Shown: piece after piece, positions 9,949 through 18,977 of the stretch
How the letters are laid out: each line of letters begins with the position of its first letter
Position numbering within the stretch: the first letter of the stretch is position 1
Origin: Gelidibacter salicanalis
GTDB lineage: Bacteria; Bacteroidota; Bacteroidia; Flavobacteriales; Flavobacteriaceae
Direction of reading: 5' to 3'
Assembly: GCF_016469035.1 (NCBI RefSeq)
Contig: NZ_JAEHJZ010000036.1
Span: 112,864-176,863 of the forward strand
Length of the DNA stretch: 64,000 nt
Notes under the pieces: generated by a model
The model's input: only the letters and a program-made list of their open reading frames with translations
What the model was told of the DNA's origin: nothing
The model's database searches: none
Made by a program: the position numbers and the translations under genes

Positions 9949-11343
9949 ATGGATGCTAAAGCAGCAAAAAAAATGTCAATGAAGGTACTCATCGCGGGTA
10001 TCTTATCCAATTTTAGTGTTGGTATTTTATACACTTGGAGTAATTTAAAAGATGTTATTGAATACACAATTGATCCCGAGACTGGAGGGAGGTTATATGA
10101 CCAATGGGAAATTAGTCAGTTAAGTCTTCCTTATTCCATTGGAGGAATGGTATTTGCCGCCATATTAATTGTGGCTGGTACACTACAAGATAAAATTGGA
10201 CCCCAAAAGGTAATGATAATGGGAGTTACCATGGTAGGTTTGGGTACCATTTTATCTGGGTTTGCAACACATACGCCCATGTTTTTCTTTATTACATTTG
10301 GGGTTATCGTTGGTTCAGGAATAGGATTTGTGTACGCCTGCCCCCGTCCAGCAGCAATGAAATGGTTCCATCCATCAAAAAAAGGGATGATCAATGGTTT
10401 GGTCGTTGCTGGTTTTGGTTTGGGAGCCTTGTGGTTAGGTCCTTTAGAAGTTTTACTTTTGAAAAGTTTGGGCTTTTCGCTAGAACAAACCCTTATGATT
10501 TTGGGAGGCTTGATATTACTTATTGGGCTACCAATGGCGTACATGGTGAAAAATCCTCCAAAAGGATATGTTATCCCACAACCTGACAGAGATGACAGCA
10601 AACCTCTAAAGGAGACGCAAATGCATACACCTAGTGTTTCTGTAGGGACAGTTGTTAAAACTCCACAAGCATGGATGTTGATGGTAATTTATGCATTCTT
10701 TTGTTCGGCCGGAGCATTGGTAATTGGAAACGTAACCGATATCATGTTAGTGCAGACTGGTGGCGAACTTGGTGCTTATGCTACAACAGTTGCTGGATTA
10801 CTGGTGATTATGGTTCCTATAGCTTCCATATCAAATTCAACGGGTAGAGCATCAGGAGGAATAGTTTCTGACAAAATAGGAAGAAAAAATGCCTATTATA
10901 TCATCCATGCCCTTGCTGCAATAAACATGTTCCTTTTCCCAATGTATACAACACCATATACGGTAATTTTTGGAATTGTAGTTGCTTGTGTGGCATACGG
11001 ATCAGCATTAAGTATCACTCCTTCGATCGTTGCAGATTATTTCGGATTGAAAAATTATGGTGCCAACTATGGTTTTGTGTATTACGGATGGGGTTTTTCC
11101 TTAATCATAGGCCCACAAATTTCAGCAAATGTTAAAGCCGCAACCGGATCATATACATATGCATATTATGCTGCTATTGTGCTCATCGCTATTTCGGCCA
11201 TCCTTGTTTATTTTCTGAAAAAGCCAACATTTAGGCAAGACCAAATTATAGATGAGCCACATGTACATTTAGAGTTAGGTAAAGATAAAAAAGCGTCAAT
11301 AGATATAGATTTGGATGAAGATTGGACGCCAGACCTAAAATAA
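9949..11343 (+). CDS. MFS carrier of the oxalate/formate antiporter (OFA) type
   Basis: Inner-membrane secondary carrier, 464 residues, 12 predicted helices. The N-terminus (AGILSNFSVGILYTWSNLKDVI) and segments such as GTLQDKIGPQKVMIMG, FVYACPRPAAMKWFHPSKKG and GRASGGIVSDKIGRKNAYYI are typical of the OxlT/OFA group, which exchanges small carboxylates (oxalate, formate, lactate, pyruvate-type acids). The C-terminal 40 residues are hydrophilic and acidic. A TonB-dependent receptor begins 110 nt downstream on the same strand; the two could import one substrate across both membranes. Substrate cannot be read from sequence. Confidence 0.85.
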   Translation: MDAKAAKKMSMKVLIAGILSNFSVGILYTWSNLKDVIEYTIDPETGGRLYDQWEISQLSLPYSIGGMVFAAILIVAGTLQDKIGPQKVMIMGVTMVGLGTILSGFATHTPMFFFITFGVIVGSGIGFVYACPRPAAMKWFHPSKKGMINGLVVAGFGLGALWLGPLEVLLLKSLGFSLEQTLMILGGLILLIGLPMAYMVKNPPKGYVIPQPDRDDSKPLKETQMHTPSVSVGTVVKTPQAWMLMVIYAFFCSAGALVIGNVTDIMLVQTGGELGAYATTVAGLLVIMVPIASISNSTGRASGGIVSDKIGRKNAYYIIHALAAINMFLFPMYTTPYTVIFGIVVACVAYGSALSITPSIVADYFGLKNYGANYGFVYYGWGFSLIIGPQISANVKAATGSYTYAYYAAIVLIAISAILVYFLKKPTFRQDQIIDEPHVHLELGKDKKASIDIDLDEDWTPDLK

Positions 11344-11377
11344 TAGGTAACCAATTTACACTTAAATAACTTATAGA

Positions 11378-11440
11378 ATGTCAATTATTAAAAAATACGA
11401 AGAAAATAATCCGGCGCTGATTTATCCTTTCTATACCTAA
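11378..11440 (+). CDS. Possible 20-residue peptide between MFS and receptor genes
   Basis: A short open frame starts MSIIKKYEENNPALIYPFYT and stops 12 nt before the receptor ATG. Its position in the operon gap makes it a candidate leader peptide, but nothing proves that it is translated. Small MFS-associated peptides of this kind occur with some OFA carriers, as far as I recall; treat this as weak. Confidence 0.25.
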   Translation: MSIIKKYEENNPALIYPFYT

Positions 11441-11452
11441 AACCTTACCAAA

Positions 11453-13723
11453 ATGCAGTTTGCAAAAGTATTATTTTTCCTTTCTGGTCTTATAAACATT
11501 TCTGGAATTATTGCCCAAGAGAAGGGCAAAGTTGAAGGTCTAATAATCTCTGAGGCAGGTTCTGTTATGGACAATGTAAATATATTGGTTTTAGGAACTG
11601 ATAAAGGTGCCTTTTCAAATAACAATGGACGTTTTGTCATTAGCGATATAGCGGTGGGAGAATATACCTTGGAGGCCTCTGCTATTGGCTATGATGGCGC
11701 AAGTAAAAGAATAAAGGTTGAAGCGGGGAAAACTGTTGTAGTGAAGATAAACCTCAAAGAAATATCCTTCCAATTGAAAGAAATTACAATTAAGGGCGGT
11801 GCTTTAAAAACCCGGAATAGGGTAGCATCCATTAGTACTGTTAACCTCAACACCATTAAAAACCTCCATCTTACCAACGCACAACAAATTTTAAATCAAG
11901 TACCGGGAGTGGAGATTGGCGCCTATAACCAAGGCGGTGTGGCCGATGTATTTACGATGCGGGGTTTTAGCGGTGCGGGCCATGAGGGCCAAGCCGCTAT
12001 AGAAGTTGATGGTGTATCCCTAAACGAGGGAGAAGGCGCTCACGACGGCTATGCCGATATGAATTTAATAATCCCCATAAATATTAGTAAGGTAGATGTT
12101 TATAAAGGTCCGTCGTCGGTATTATTCGGGAGGTATGGAATGGCTGGAACCTTGGCTTTTGAGACCAGAAAAGGTGGAGTATACCAAGATTTGAGTCTTA
12201 AGGGTGGCTCTTTCGAAACCTTTGATGCACAAATTGCCTTTGGACAGCCTTTCGAATTGGGTAAAAAAACTCTGAAAACCAATTTTGCCGCGCAATTGTA
12301 CAGAACAAACGGTTTTACGGAAAACTCTGAATTCCTTAAAGGAAATTTGAATGCACGTGTGGCTTATAACGTCACTGAGCGTACCGATATTACCTTAAAC
12401 CTTAAAGGCTATAGCGGAAAATGGGACGCCCCAGGTTACATCCCCGGTGAACAGTTCTACGACGAAGATAGACGGGGCAAACAGGCTGTTAATGCTGAGA
12501 ATGATGGTGGGAATAAGAATTATGTCTCTGAACGTGTTGATGTCAATCATAGTTTTAACAAAACCCTGCGTTTGTTGGTTTTTGGATATGCAGTACAGCA
12601 AGATTACCAACGTTTTAGTAAATATGGTTTCGAACTGGGAGGACAAACCGAAGATTATATAGTTCGTGATGTATATGCCGTAGGTGCCAATTTAAACGGA
12701 ATACATAACATAGGTTCAATTGATGTGAATTGGGTAAGCGGCCTTGAGTTTTATAACGAATTTAGCGACTTTAAAGGTTGGGCTACTGAAAATAGAGTGA
12801 GACGGGATTTTAGCAAGAATCGCCATAATAAACTGCAATCCTTTTCAGCTTTCGCCCAAGGGGAATTTGAAATTAGTTCTTATTTTAGACCAACCCTCGG
12901 TGTCCGCTATGATGTTTATGACGGCAGTTTAAAATTAAATGACCCAGGTACCCCTGAAGAAAAAAAGTCGCTCAACAATTTATCGCATTTAAGTCCGAAG
13001 GTTGGTTTTCGCTCTACCCTATTTCAAGGATTTGATTTTAAAACCAATGTTTCCAACGGTTTTACCCTTCCTAGTGGCATTACCCGCTATAATAGTAATG
13101 TAAATCTAGAGCCTTCAGAAATCTGGCAATATGAAGCTGGCGTTGAATATGCTTATAAAAATCATTTCAACCTAAATTTAACCGGATTTATTTTGAATAC
13201 TTCCAAAGAGGTAACTGAAACCGCCCCAGGTTCTGGAGAATTCTTTAATTCAGGGAAAACACAACGTCGTGGGCTTGAGTTAGGACTCGCAGTGGAACCT
13301 TTGGAACGCTTAAGCTTAAAAGGCTCTTTTGCCTATACTAGGACCGAAATAATGGATAATGTTGATAAAACCCTAGAAGGGAAGGAAGTGCTCAATGTTC
13401 CAAGAACGATAACGCACCTCTCCTTAGATTACACGTTAAAATCTGCACTAGGCGCACGCCTGAGTTTAAGGGATATCGGGAAATATGCTACTGGGGTAGA
13501 CAACTCCTTTTTTTACCAAGGATATACACTTGTCGATGCCAGCTTCTTTTATAATTTGGGAGGAGCTTTGTCTCATAAGGGTCAAGTTTTTGTTGATATT
13601 TCCAATCTTTTCAATAAAAATTATGCCTCGTATGCCTTTGATTCTTTTGATGATGTTGGAGGGCAGTCTTATTCTCCTGCACCATTGCGAAATTTTTCTA
13701 TTGGAGTGACTTATAATCTTTAA
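11453..13723 (+). CDS. TonB-dependent outer-membrane receptor
   Basis: Outer-membrane active transporter of 756 residues. A signal peptide (about 1-21, ending IIAQ) is followed by a carboxypeptidase-like regulatory domain (about 25-105), a plug domain (about 115-235, with LNQVPGVEIG, FTMRGFSG and VDVYKGPSSVLFGRYGMAG) and a 22-strand barrel ending in a C-terminal aromatic-rich strand (FSIGVTYNL). There is no SusD partner, so it is a small-ligand receptor (metal chelate, siderophore, organic acid) rather than a glycan SusC. The MFS gene upstream on the same strand may share its substrate. Confidence 0.93.
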   Translation: MQFAKVLFFLSGLINISGIIAQEKGKVEGLIISEAGSVMDNVNILVLGTDKGAFSNNNGRFVISDIAVGEYTLEASAIGYDGASKRIKVEAGKTVVVKINLKEISFQLKEITIKGGALKTRNRVASISTVNLNTIKNLHLTNAQQILNQVPGVEIGAYNQGGVADVFTMRGFSGAGHEGQAAIEVDGVSLNEGEGAHDGYADMNLIIPINISKVDVYKGPSSVLFGRYGMAGTLAFETRKGGVYQDLSLKGGSFETFDAQIAFGQPFELGKKTLKTNFAAQLYRTNGFTENSEFLKGNLNARVAYNVTERTDITLNLKGYSGKWDAPGYIPGEQFYDEDRRGKQAVNAENDGGNKNYVSERVDVNHSFNKTLRLLVFGYAVQQDYQRFSKYGFELGGQTEDYIVRDVYAVGANLNGIHNIGSIDVNWVSGLEFYNEFSDFKGWATENRVRRDFSKNRHNKLQSFSAFAQGEFEISSYFRPTLGVRYDVYDGSLKLNDPGTPEEKKSLNNLSHLSPKVGFRSTLFQGFDFKTNVSNGFTLPSGITRYNSNVNLEPSEIWQYEAGVEYAYKNHFNLNLTGFILNTSKEVTETAPGSGEFFNSGKTQRRGLELGLAVEPLERLSLKGSFAYTRTEIMDNVDKTLEGKEVLNVPRTITHLSLDYTLKSALGARLSLRDIGKYATGVDNSFFYQGYTLVDASFFYNLGGALSHKGQVFVDISNLFNKNYASYAFDSFDDVGGQSYSPAPLRNFSIGVTYNL

Positions 13724-14404
13724 AATTTTCAAAAAACACCTGTAATTTCTTTCCGCCTAATACGCCGATGGCCCTGGCTCCTTTATATTTGACTGAAGAC
13801 TTGAGTAACAAACACTATTCAAGAAGACCGTAGCCGGGCAAAAGTCCTGATACATTGTGGCCTCATTGTAGTTAAGTGTTTGACGGTAATGCATATAAAT
13901 TGTGTATTGTGTTGGATAAAAGCACAAAAGCAATCTACATTAGCGAATAGTATTTGTGATTTACGAGTGCGGAAAGTCAACAAACTTTTTGCATAATGAC
14001 AGGTTCAAAAACCTCGTGGAACTCATAGATGTTAAAGAAAATTTCAGTAACTTCCTCCTTAGAAATCACTGCGGAAATTTTAGTTTTATATTTGGTTTTT
14101 TGATACTTAAATATACTTAATTTCCGCTTTCCTTTTGTTTAAAAAATACAGTAATAATTGAGTTTTTACAGCAAGCCCAGTTTATCAATAAAAAATGTTG
14201 AATTTTCGTTCAAGATATGATTTTTGGAACAACTGTGGCTATTTTGAAGTGATGGTTGTCACTCGTTTACTTTGAAAGATACTGGACTTCCTGCTTTTTT
14301 ATGGATGCCATAATTAATACTTATTTTAAACCAATAAACTTTTAACCAAGGATTTGCTACAACCGAGAAATCTCAAATGGTTAAGTCACTAAAATGTTAT
14401 AAAT
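13724..14404. other. 681-nt intergenic, nothing firm
   Basis: Between the receptor and the unknown membrane protein. A plus-strand open stretch at about 13950-14120 encodes some 55 residues ending in FIFGFLILKYT and a stop, but it lacks a start and resembles nothing I know. No terminator hairpin with a T-run was seen after the receptor. Confidence 0.4.
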
Positions 14405-15298
14405 ATGACTAAAAATAACATAGTATCATTTCTCTTCGACAAGCTTCTTTCAGAGAATACTCGTGGGAAAACTGAAGTGATCATTCTCCAAGTGGCGCTC
14501 ATTAGTTTTTTTATTCATTTAGCGGTCATCTATTTTTTGAAATTAAATTATATAGACTTTCCATCAAACTCGGAATTATTCAATAACCCTATATCTGCCA
14601 TCTATACCCCATTCTCTTTTATTCTTATTTATGAGGTTTATCTATTAATTTATTATTTACCTAAGTCGTTTACAACCTACATCACAAAGCAATATGAAAT
14701 TATTACGCTTATTATAATCCGTAAATTGTTTAAGGATTTATCGGCATTGGAGCTTTCTGCAAATTGGTTTGAAATTAAAGGAGACCTACAATTTACCTAT
14801 GATTTAGTCGCTTCGCTTTTACTTTTTTATTTAATATTCCTGTTTCAAAAACAAGGACAACGAAAAGGTGTCCAGAATGCAAGTATTAAACCAGTAATTG
14901 AAAGATTTGTTAAAAAGAAAAGGTTAATTGCAGTTATTTTGGTGCCCTTATTTTTTGTTATGGCTTTATATACACTTATAGACTGGTTTAAGGAAATTTC
15001 CATCTCATTCAGCGAATTGACCTCATTTGAAAGTATCAATAATCTCTTTTTTGAACAATTTTTTACTGTATTAATTCTAGTAGATGTCGTACTACTTTTA
15101 ATTTCATTCTTTTATACAGACCAGTTTCATAAAATTATCAGAAACTCTGGATTTGTTATTTCGACAATTTTAATACGAATGTCGTTTGGAGTCAGCGGAT
15201 TAATTAGCACTATATTAATTGTTGTGGCTGTTCTTTTTGGATTGGCTATACTAACAATTCATAACAAATACGAAAAAAATACTGTTGTTAATGACTAA
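14405..15298 (+). CDS. Integral membrane protein, unknown function
   Basis: I do not recognise the family. The 297 residues hold about seven hydrophobic helices: about 28-48, 64-88, 136-150, 174-190, 216-238 and two near 250-290. The N-terminus is cytoplasmic-like (MTKNNIVSFLFDKLLSENTRGKTE). A charged loop QKQGQRKGVQNASIKPVIER lies at about 151-170. No catalytic or transport motif is visible. It stands alone between decayed insertion sequences and a 681-nt gap. The sequence is intact and looks like a true gene. Confidence 0.7.
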   Translation: MTKNNIVSFLFDKLLSENTRGKTEVIILQVALISFFIHLAVIYFLKLNYIDFPSNSELFNNPISAIYTPFSFILIYEVYLLIYYLPKSFTTYITKQYEIITLIIIRKLFKDLSALELSANWFEIKGDLQFTYDLVASLLLFYLIFLFQKQGQRKGVQNASIKPVIERFVKKKRLIAVILVPLFFVMALYTLIDWFKEISISFSELTSFESINNLFFEQFFTVLILVDVVLLLISFFYTDQFHKIIRNSGFVISTILIRMSFGVSGLISTILIVVAVLFGLAILTIHNKYEKNTVVND

Positions 15299-15655
15299 GG
15301 ATTCTGATGGCCGGTAAGGCTGAAGCTTAAAACTATGTTGCCTGAATTGGTTCTTTTCCGATGAGTGAGATGGGGCTTAAGTTGTATTCTCGAGATGTTT
15401 TTTCGTATATAAAGTTGAAGCACCTCTGGCTGGCTGGCTCTTAATTTGACATTAAAGTGATTTAAACTTTTTGTGAAAAATAGAAGGGTTGCCCATAATT
15501 GCGTTCCCAACGTTTCATATTCAAAAACAATTCTTTATGTACACCGTGGGTTACAAGAAAGAAGGAGATTATTCCACACCTCTCCCACTAGAAAAACGAG
15601 TAATTTAACTATAGTGACAATGTCAAGATTGTTAATGCGCTTTTAAAATAGTAAC
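15299..15655. other. 357-nt intergenic, nothing recognised
   Basis: Separates the unknown membrane protein from the IS5 remnant. A 71-codon open stretch on the minus strand (15295-15510) has no protein-like features. The string TAACTATAGTGACAATGTCA near 15607 resembles the AACTATAGTGTG motif seen at 6795 and 26643. Confidence 0.4.
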
Positions 15656-16075
15656 GTGCGTGCAATGGCATCAATTGTCCTACACAGATGCCTTCTTGAT
15701 GAAAAGGCCATTATGCTTTGTCAACGGGGATTGAAAAAATTGCTGGCTAGCTCTTTTGAAAAGATACAAATCTCTCTTGGATCTCTCCAGTTCAGACCTA
15801 GATGGCAGCCATACTCCAGCAATACGTGGAGGAAAACTGGAGGAGTACCATGGCAGGGAAAAAACGCAAGCTCCATACACGTACTCACTTCACCCACAGG
15901 CAGAGACGGCCAATAGCCATAATCGAATCTTTGGCAGGAAACCCAAACAACCTTTATGAGATTGAAGTGTAGTTGGAGGTGGCCTTAAAGTATACAAAAG
16001 TTTTTAATGTCTCGTTAGATGAGGCAGCTTGCACTAGAATGAAGATCCAAAGAGCTGAATCTATAGAATGGGTAA
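15656..16075 (+). pseudogene. IS5-family transposase remnant
   Basis: A middle piece of an IS5-type DDE transposase. One frame holds RYKSLLDLSSSDLDGSHTPA followed by IRGGKLEEYHGRE, around the first catalytic aspartate. A frameshift near 15855 moves it to GKKRKLHTRTHFTHRQRRPI and then IIESLAGNPNNLYEIEV, the position of the second catalytic segment, followed by a stop. A further open piece runs to about 16090. No complete transposase or terminal repeats remain. Higher G+C than the flanks fits an imported element. Confidence 0.75.
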
Positions 16076-16108
16076 AAAAAAGTAGTGATTTATAATCACT
16101 ACTTTTTT
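16076..16108. terminator. Perfect 15-bp hairpin, bidirectional terminator-like
   Basis: A perfect inverted repeat of 15 bp with a 3-nt TAT loop. The stem begins with A6 and ends with T6, so either transcript would form a hairpin followed by a U-run. It lies between the IS5 remnant and the left end of the IS4 element and could shield either from read-through. Confidence 0.7.
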
Positions 16109-16148
16109 AAAAAACTTGTAAATAAATATAATTATTATAAAACTTTTT

Positions 16149-17373
16149 AGTACATGACAAAAATACAACCCTCTGAAAATCAACGAAATAAATGTTAAAA
16201 ATGCAATATAAATCATTGATTATCAGTATGTTATACTGATAATTCGCCCTATTTTTCTAATGGAGACAACCAATGCTTGCCTTAAAAATACACAATTAAC
16301 TTCATTCTCAATACCCATTTCAAAGGAAGGATCAACTTGACCAGGGTCAAGTTCATCTCTTACTTTATCATTGCCTTTTGCAAGGTGCAGACCGTGGGTT
16401 TCGAGAAACTCCCAATGCCTTTTACGCCGGTGCCAAAAAGGATTCCTCCCTGAGGCGTATCCAGCGTTTCATTTCAGAGTATGCCATGGACAGCGATCTT
16501 GTGGCCAAGCTTGTTTTCAATTTGCTGCCCAAAAACAAGGGATAAGGTTGAGTATTGACCAGACGAATTGGAAGTTTGGACAGCTGGACATCAACATTTT
16601 CATGCTCGGGGTGGTATATCAAGGTGTGGCCTTTCCGTTGCTCTTTACGATGCTGCCCAAGCGGGGGAATTCAAGCAGCCAGGAACGTATTGACATGGTG
16701 GAACATTTCATCAGGCTCTTTAGAAAAGATGTGATCGAATCCTTGGTTGCCGATAGGGAGTTTGTGGGGCAGCAATGGCTGGGCTACCTCAACCACAACA
16801 ACATTAGGTACCATATACGCATCCGCAACAACTTCAAAGCGTTCCTGCCCCACAAAAACAAAGAAATAAAAGCAGCCCTCCTTTTCCACAACCTGGCCTT
16901 GGGCCAGCTCAGGCACTGTTCAAAGATCGTCAGGGGTCAACGGCGAGTTGTGCAATTTGTCCGGGCAAAAAACATATGCCAGGGATGATAAACTGGATTT
17001 CCTGATCCTGGGTTCTTTCAACAAACCGGAGGGCCCGCAAAAAAATTAGGCCCAAAGATGGCAAATAGACCCGCCAGCCGGACGGGCAGGAATGCGCTTC
17101 AAATCCATGAAATCCAGTGGCTTCGATATAGAAAAGACCCACCTCCAGGATATCGAGCGGATAGAAAAACTGGTGCTCTTGATAATGGTGGCTTTCGTGC
17201 GGTGTTACAAGGTTGGGATCTTTTTACATAAAAATATAAAGTCCAAACCCATAAAAAAACATGGAAGGAAGGCAAAAAGTATATTCAAATATGGGCTGGA
17301 CCACCTCATGGAACTTTTCTTGAATGCCCTAAAACAAGATATTATAAATGTCTTCTCGTTTTTGTCATGTACT
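16149..17373 (+). mobile_element. Decayed IS4-family element with intact 15-bp ends
   Basis: The 1225-bp element is bounded by perfect 15-bp terminal inverted repeats: AGTACATGACAAAAA at 16149-16163 and its reverse complement at 17359-17373. The enclosed transposase gene is broken by frameshifts (see pseudogene entry). An obvious target-site duplication was not found in the flanks. Intact ends on a dead element mean it might still be mobilised by a related transposase elsewhere in the genome. Confidence 0.82.
16219..16243. repeat. Perfect 11-bp inverted repeat inside the IS4 element
   Basis: ATTATCAGTAT, a 3-nt loop GTT and ATACTGATAAT form a perfect stem-loop. It lies between the left IS end and the transposase remnant, where insertion sequences often carry a hairpin limiting outside transcription. 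It could instead be an operator. No T-run follows. Confidence 0.5.
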
Positions 17374-17376
17374 TAA
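16318..17376 (+). pseudogene. IS4-family transposase, several frameshifts
   Basis: Successive pieces in different frames give RINLTRVKFISYFIIAFCKV, then a central segment with LSIDQTNWKFGQLDINIFML (first catalytic Asp), VAFPLLFTMLPKRGNSSSQE and ESLVADREFVGQQWLGYLNH (second Asp), and a terminal piece MKSSGFDIEKTHLQDIERIE near 17106-17165. The region just before the last piece, where Y-x2-R-x3-E-x6-K should be, is scrambled (about 17000-17095). The stop overlaps the right terminal repeat. It cannot make an active transposase. Confidence 0.85.
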
Positions 17377-17392
17377 ATAAAACATTTAAACC

Positions 17393-18004
17393 TTAATTTT
17401 TACCTAAAAGGTCTTCAAAATCAAGAATGCGATGGCATGTTCTTTTTAATAAGGGGAATTCGTGACTAATAACCAACATTCCCAGTTGACGCTGCTTAAT
17501 TAACTGCAAAACAGTTTCCCAAATCTGTGCTTTAGTAATAGCATCAAGCATCGTGGTCATCTCATCTGCAATCAAATATTTGGTTTCTGGCACAAGAGCT
17601 CTTGCAAGGCAAAACCGCTGCAATTCTCCTCCCGAAAGTTGAGAGGGAAAACGGTGCATCCACTCGTTACTAATTCCCAATTCCCGTAAAAATTCATCGC
17701 TAAATACGCCAGATTCTCCTAAAACCTGATTCATTTGCCAGCGCGGATTAATGGTGTTCTCAGGATGCTGCCCAATTAATTGTACAGGATTTCGCCTTTT
17801 AAAAGGATAAGTTTCACCATCTACCACTACTGAACCTGTATCTGGTTTGAGGTAACCTGCAATAATTTTGGCAAAAGTAGTTTTACCTATGCCACTTTTT
17901 CCGTACAGTCCAAGGATTTCCCCAGGCTTTAGGCTTAAACTAATGTCCTTGAATACCCCATGTTCTGAGTTATAACCAAAACTTATGTTGTTAACTTTCA
18001 GCAT
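17393..18004 (-). CDS. ABC importer ATPase (NikE/DppF type)
   Basis: ATP-binding subunit of the dipeptide/nickel importer class, 203 residues. Walker A is LYGKSGIGKTTFAK (about 34-47), the signature is LSGGELQRF, Walker B is YLIADEMT, and the H-loop is VISHEF. It is shorter than most DppF/NikE proteins (~260) because it lacks the C-terminal regulatory segment; the core ATPase is complete. Its start overlaps the end of the preceding ATPase by 14 nt. It is the last gene of a five-gene operon (SBP, two permeases, two ATPases). The gene symbol is withheld because substrate is inferred. Confidence 0.88.
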   Translation of the reverse strand: MLKVNNISFGYNSEHGVFKDISLSLKPGEILGLYGKSGIGKTTFAKIIAGYLKPDTGSVVVDGETYPFKRRNPVQLIGQHPENTINPRWQMNQVLGESGVFSDEFLRELGISNEWMHRFPSQLSGGELQRFCLARALVPETKYLIADEMTTMLDAITKAQIWETVLQLIKQRQLGMLVISHEFPLLKRTCHRILDFEDLLGKN

Positions 18005-18977
18005 AAAAACATCTTACTATTCCATTATTTACCATCGCAGACTTTGGTTTGTTTTTTTTACAAAAATCAGTCGCTATAGGACATCGGGGTTCAAACACAC
18101 AGCCAGGGAATACTTCCCCAGCTTCAGGTTGATTTCCTTTTAAGGCTTTAAAATCATTTTCTGGCAAAGCGCGCCACAAAGCTTTTGTATAAGGATGCCT
18201 TAAATTTTCACCTTTTCCTAAAAAGTCCTCATTGTTGGCAATTTCTACGGTTTCACCGCCATAAAAAACCGCAATTCTATCAGCGATTTTTAAAGCTGCG
18301 TGAATATCGTGCGTAATAAACATCATGCCTCTGTCATTTTCACTGAGTTGTTTGATGTGGGTTAGCGTCTCTTCCAAAGCTTGCTCATCCAAACCGGGAG
18401 TGGGTTCATCGGCAATTATTAATTTGGCTTCGCTTACCATGGCGGTTGCTATTAAAACCCTCCTGGCCATTCCCCCAGAAAGTTCAAAAGGATACTTTTT
18501 ATGGGTGTCTTTTGGTAAGCCCAGCTTTTGAAATGCTTCCTTTTGTATTCTTTTCTTCTCTTTTTTGTTTTGGATACTGCTTTGTACTTGTTGACCCGTT
18601 TTCATTAAAGGATCTAAAGCCATTACCGATTGTGGAATTAGTGAAATCTCCTTACCCCGGATTTGCTGCTGGCGTTTTGCAGTTAACGCTACCCCTTCAA
18701 AATAAATCTTCCCCTTGATTTCTGCATTTTCAGGTAAAATCCCTAGTAGGGAATCTGCCAACAAGCTTTTTCCCGACCCACTCGAACCTACCACTGCAAC
18801 TATTTCACCCGGATGAATGGTCAATTCAAAATCCTTGATTACTTCAATATAGGATTCTCGAAATCCTTTTTTGTACTGTGGAAATGAAAGCGAAAAATCT
18901 TTAACCTCCAATAAAGACTTCATCTCTTTTGTTTCAGAAAACGGTATTTTTTTCAGCTTTTCCATCGTCAAACTCAA
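17991..18977 (-). CDS. ABC importer ATPase (NikD/DppD type)
   Basis: ATP-binding subunit, 328 residues from a TTG start that overlaps the permease stop by 4 nt. ATG alternatives are at 18965 (MEKLKK) and 18923 (MKSLLEVKDF); the last matches where the ABC domain begins. Walker A is VVGSSGSGKSLLAD, the signature LSGGMARRV, Walker B LIIADEPT and H-loop FITHDI. The C-terminus has the oligopeptide/dipeptide transporter motif GCVFEPRCPIATDFCKK with cysteines that can carry an iron-sulfur cluster in this family. The operon context indicates a nickel or peptide importer. Confidence 0.88.
   Translation of the reverse strand: MSLTMEKLKKIPFSETKEMKSLLEVKDFSLSFPQYKKGFRESYIEVIKDFELTIHPGEIVAVVGSSGSGKSLLADSLLGILPENAEIKGKIYFEGVALTAKRQQQIRGKEISLIPQSVMALDPLMKTGQQVQSSIQNKKEKKRIQKEAFQKLGLPKDTHKKYPFELSGGMARRVLIATAMVSEAKLIIADEPTPGLDEQALEETLTHIKQLSENDRGMMFITHDIHAALKIADRIAVFYGGETVEIANNEDFLGKGENLRHPYTKALWRALPENDFKALKGNQPEAGEVFPGCVFEPRCPIATDFCKKNKPKSAMVNNGIVRCFYAES

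Noticed and set aside
13950-14120. A plus-strand open stretch of about 55 codons after the receptor gene
   Set aside because: It has no start codon in a sensible place and no recognisable family.
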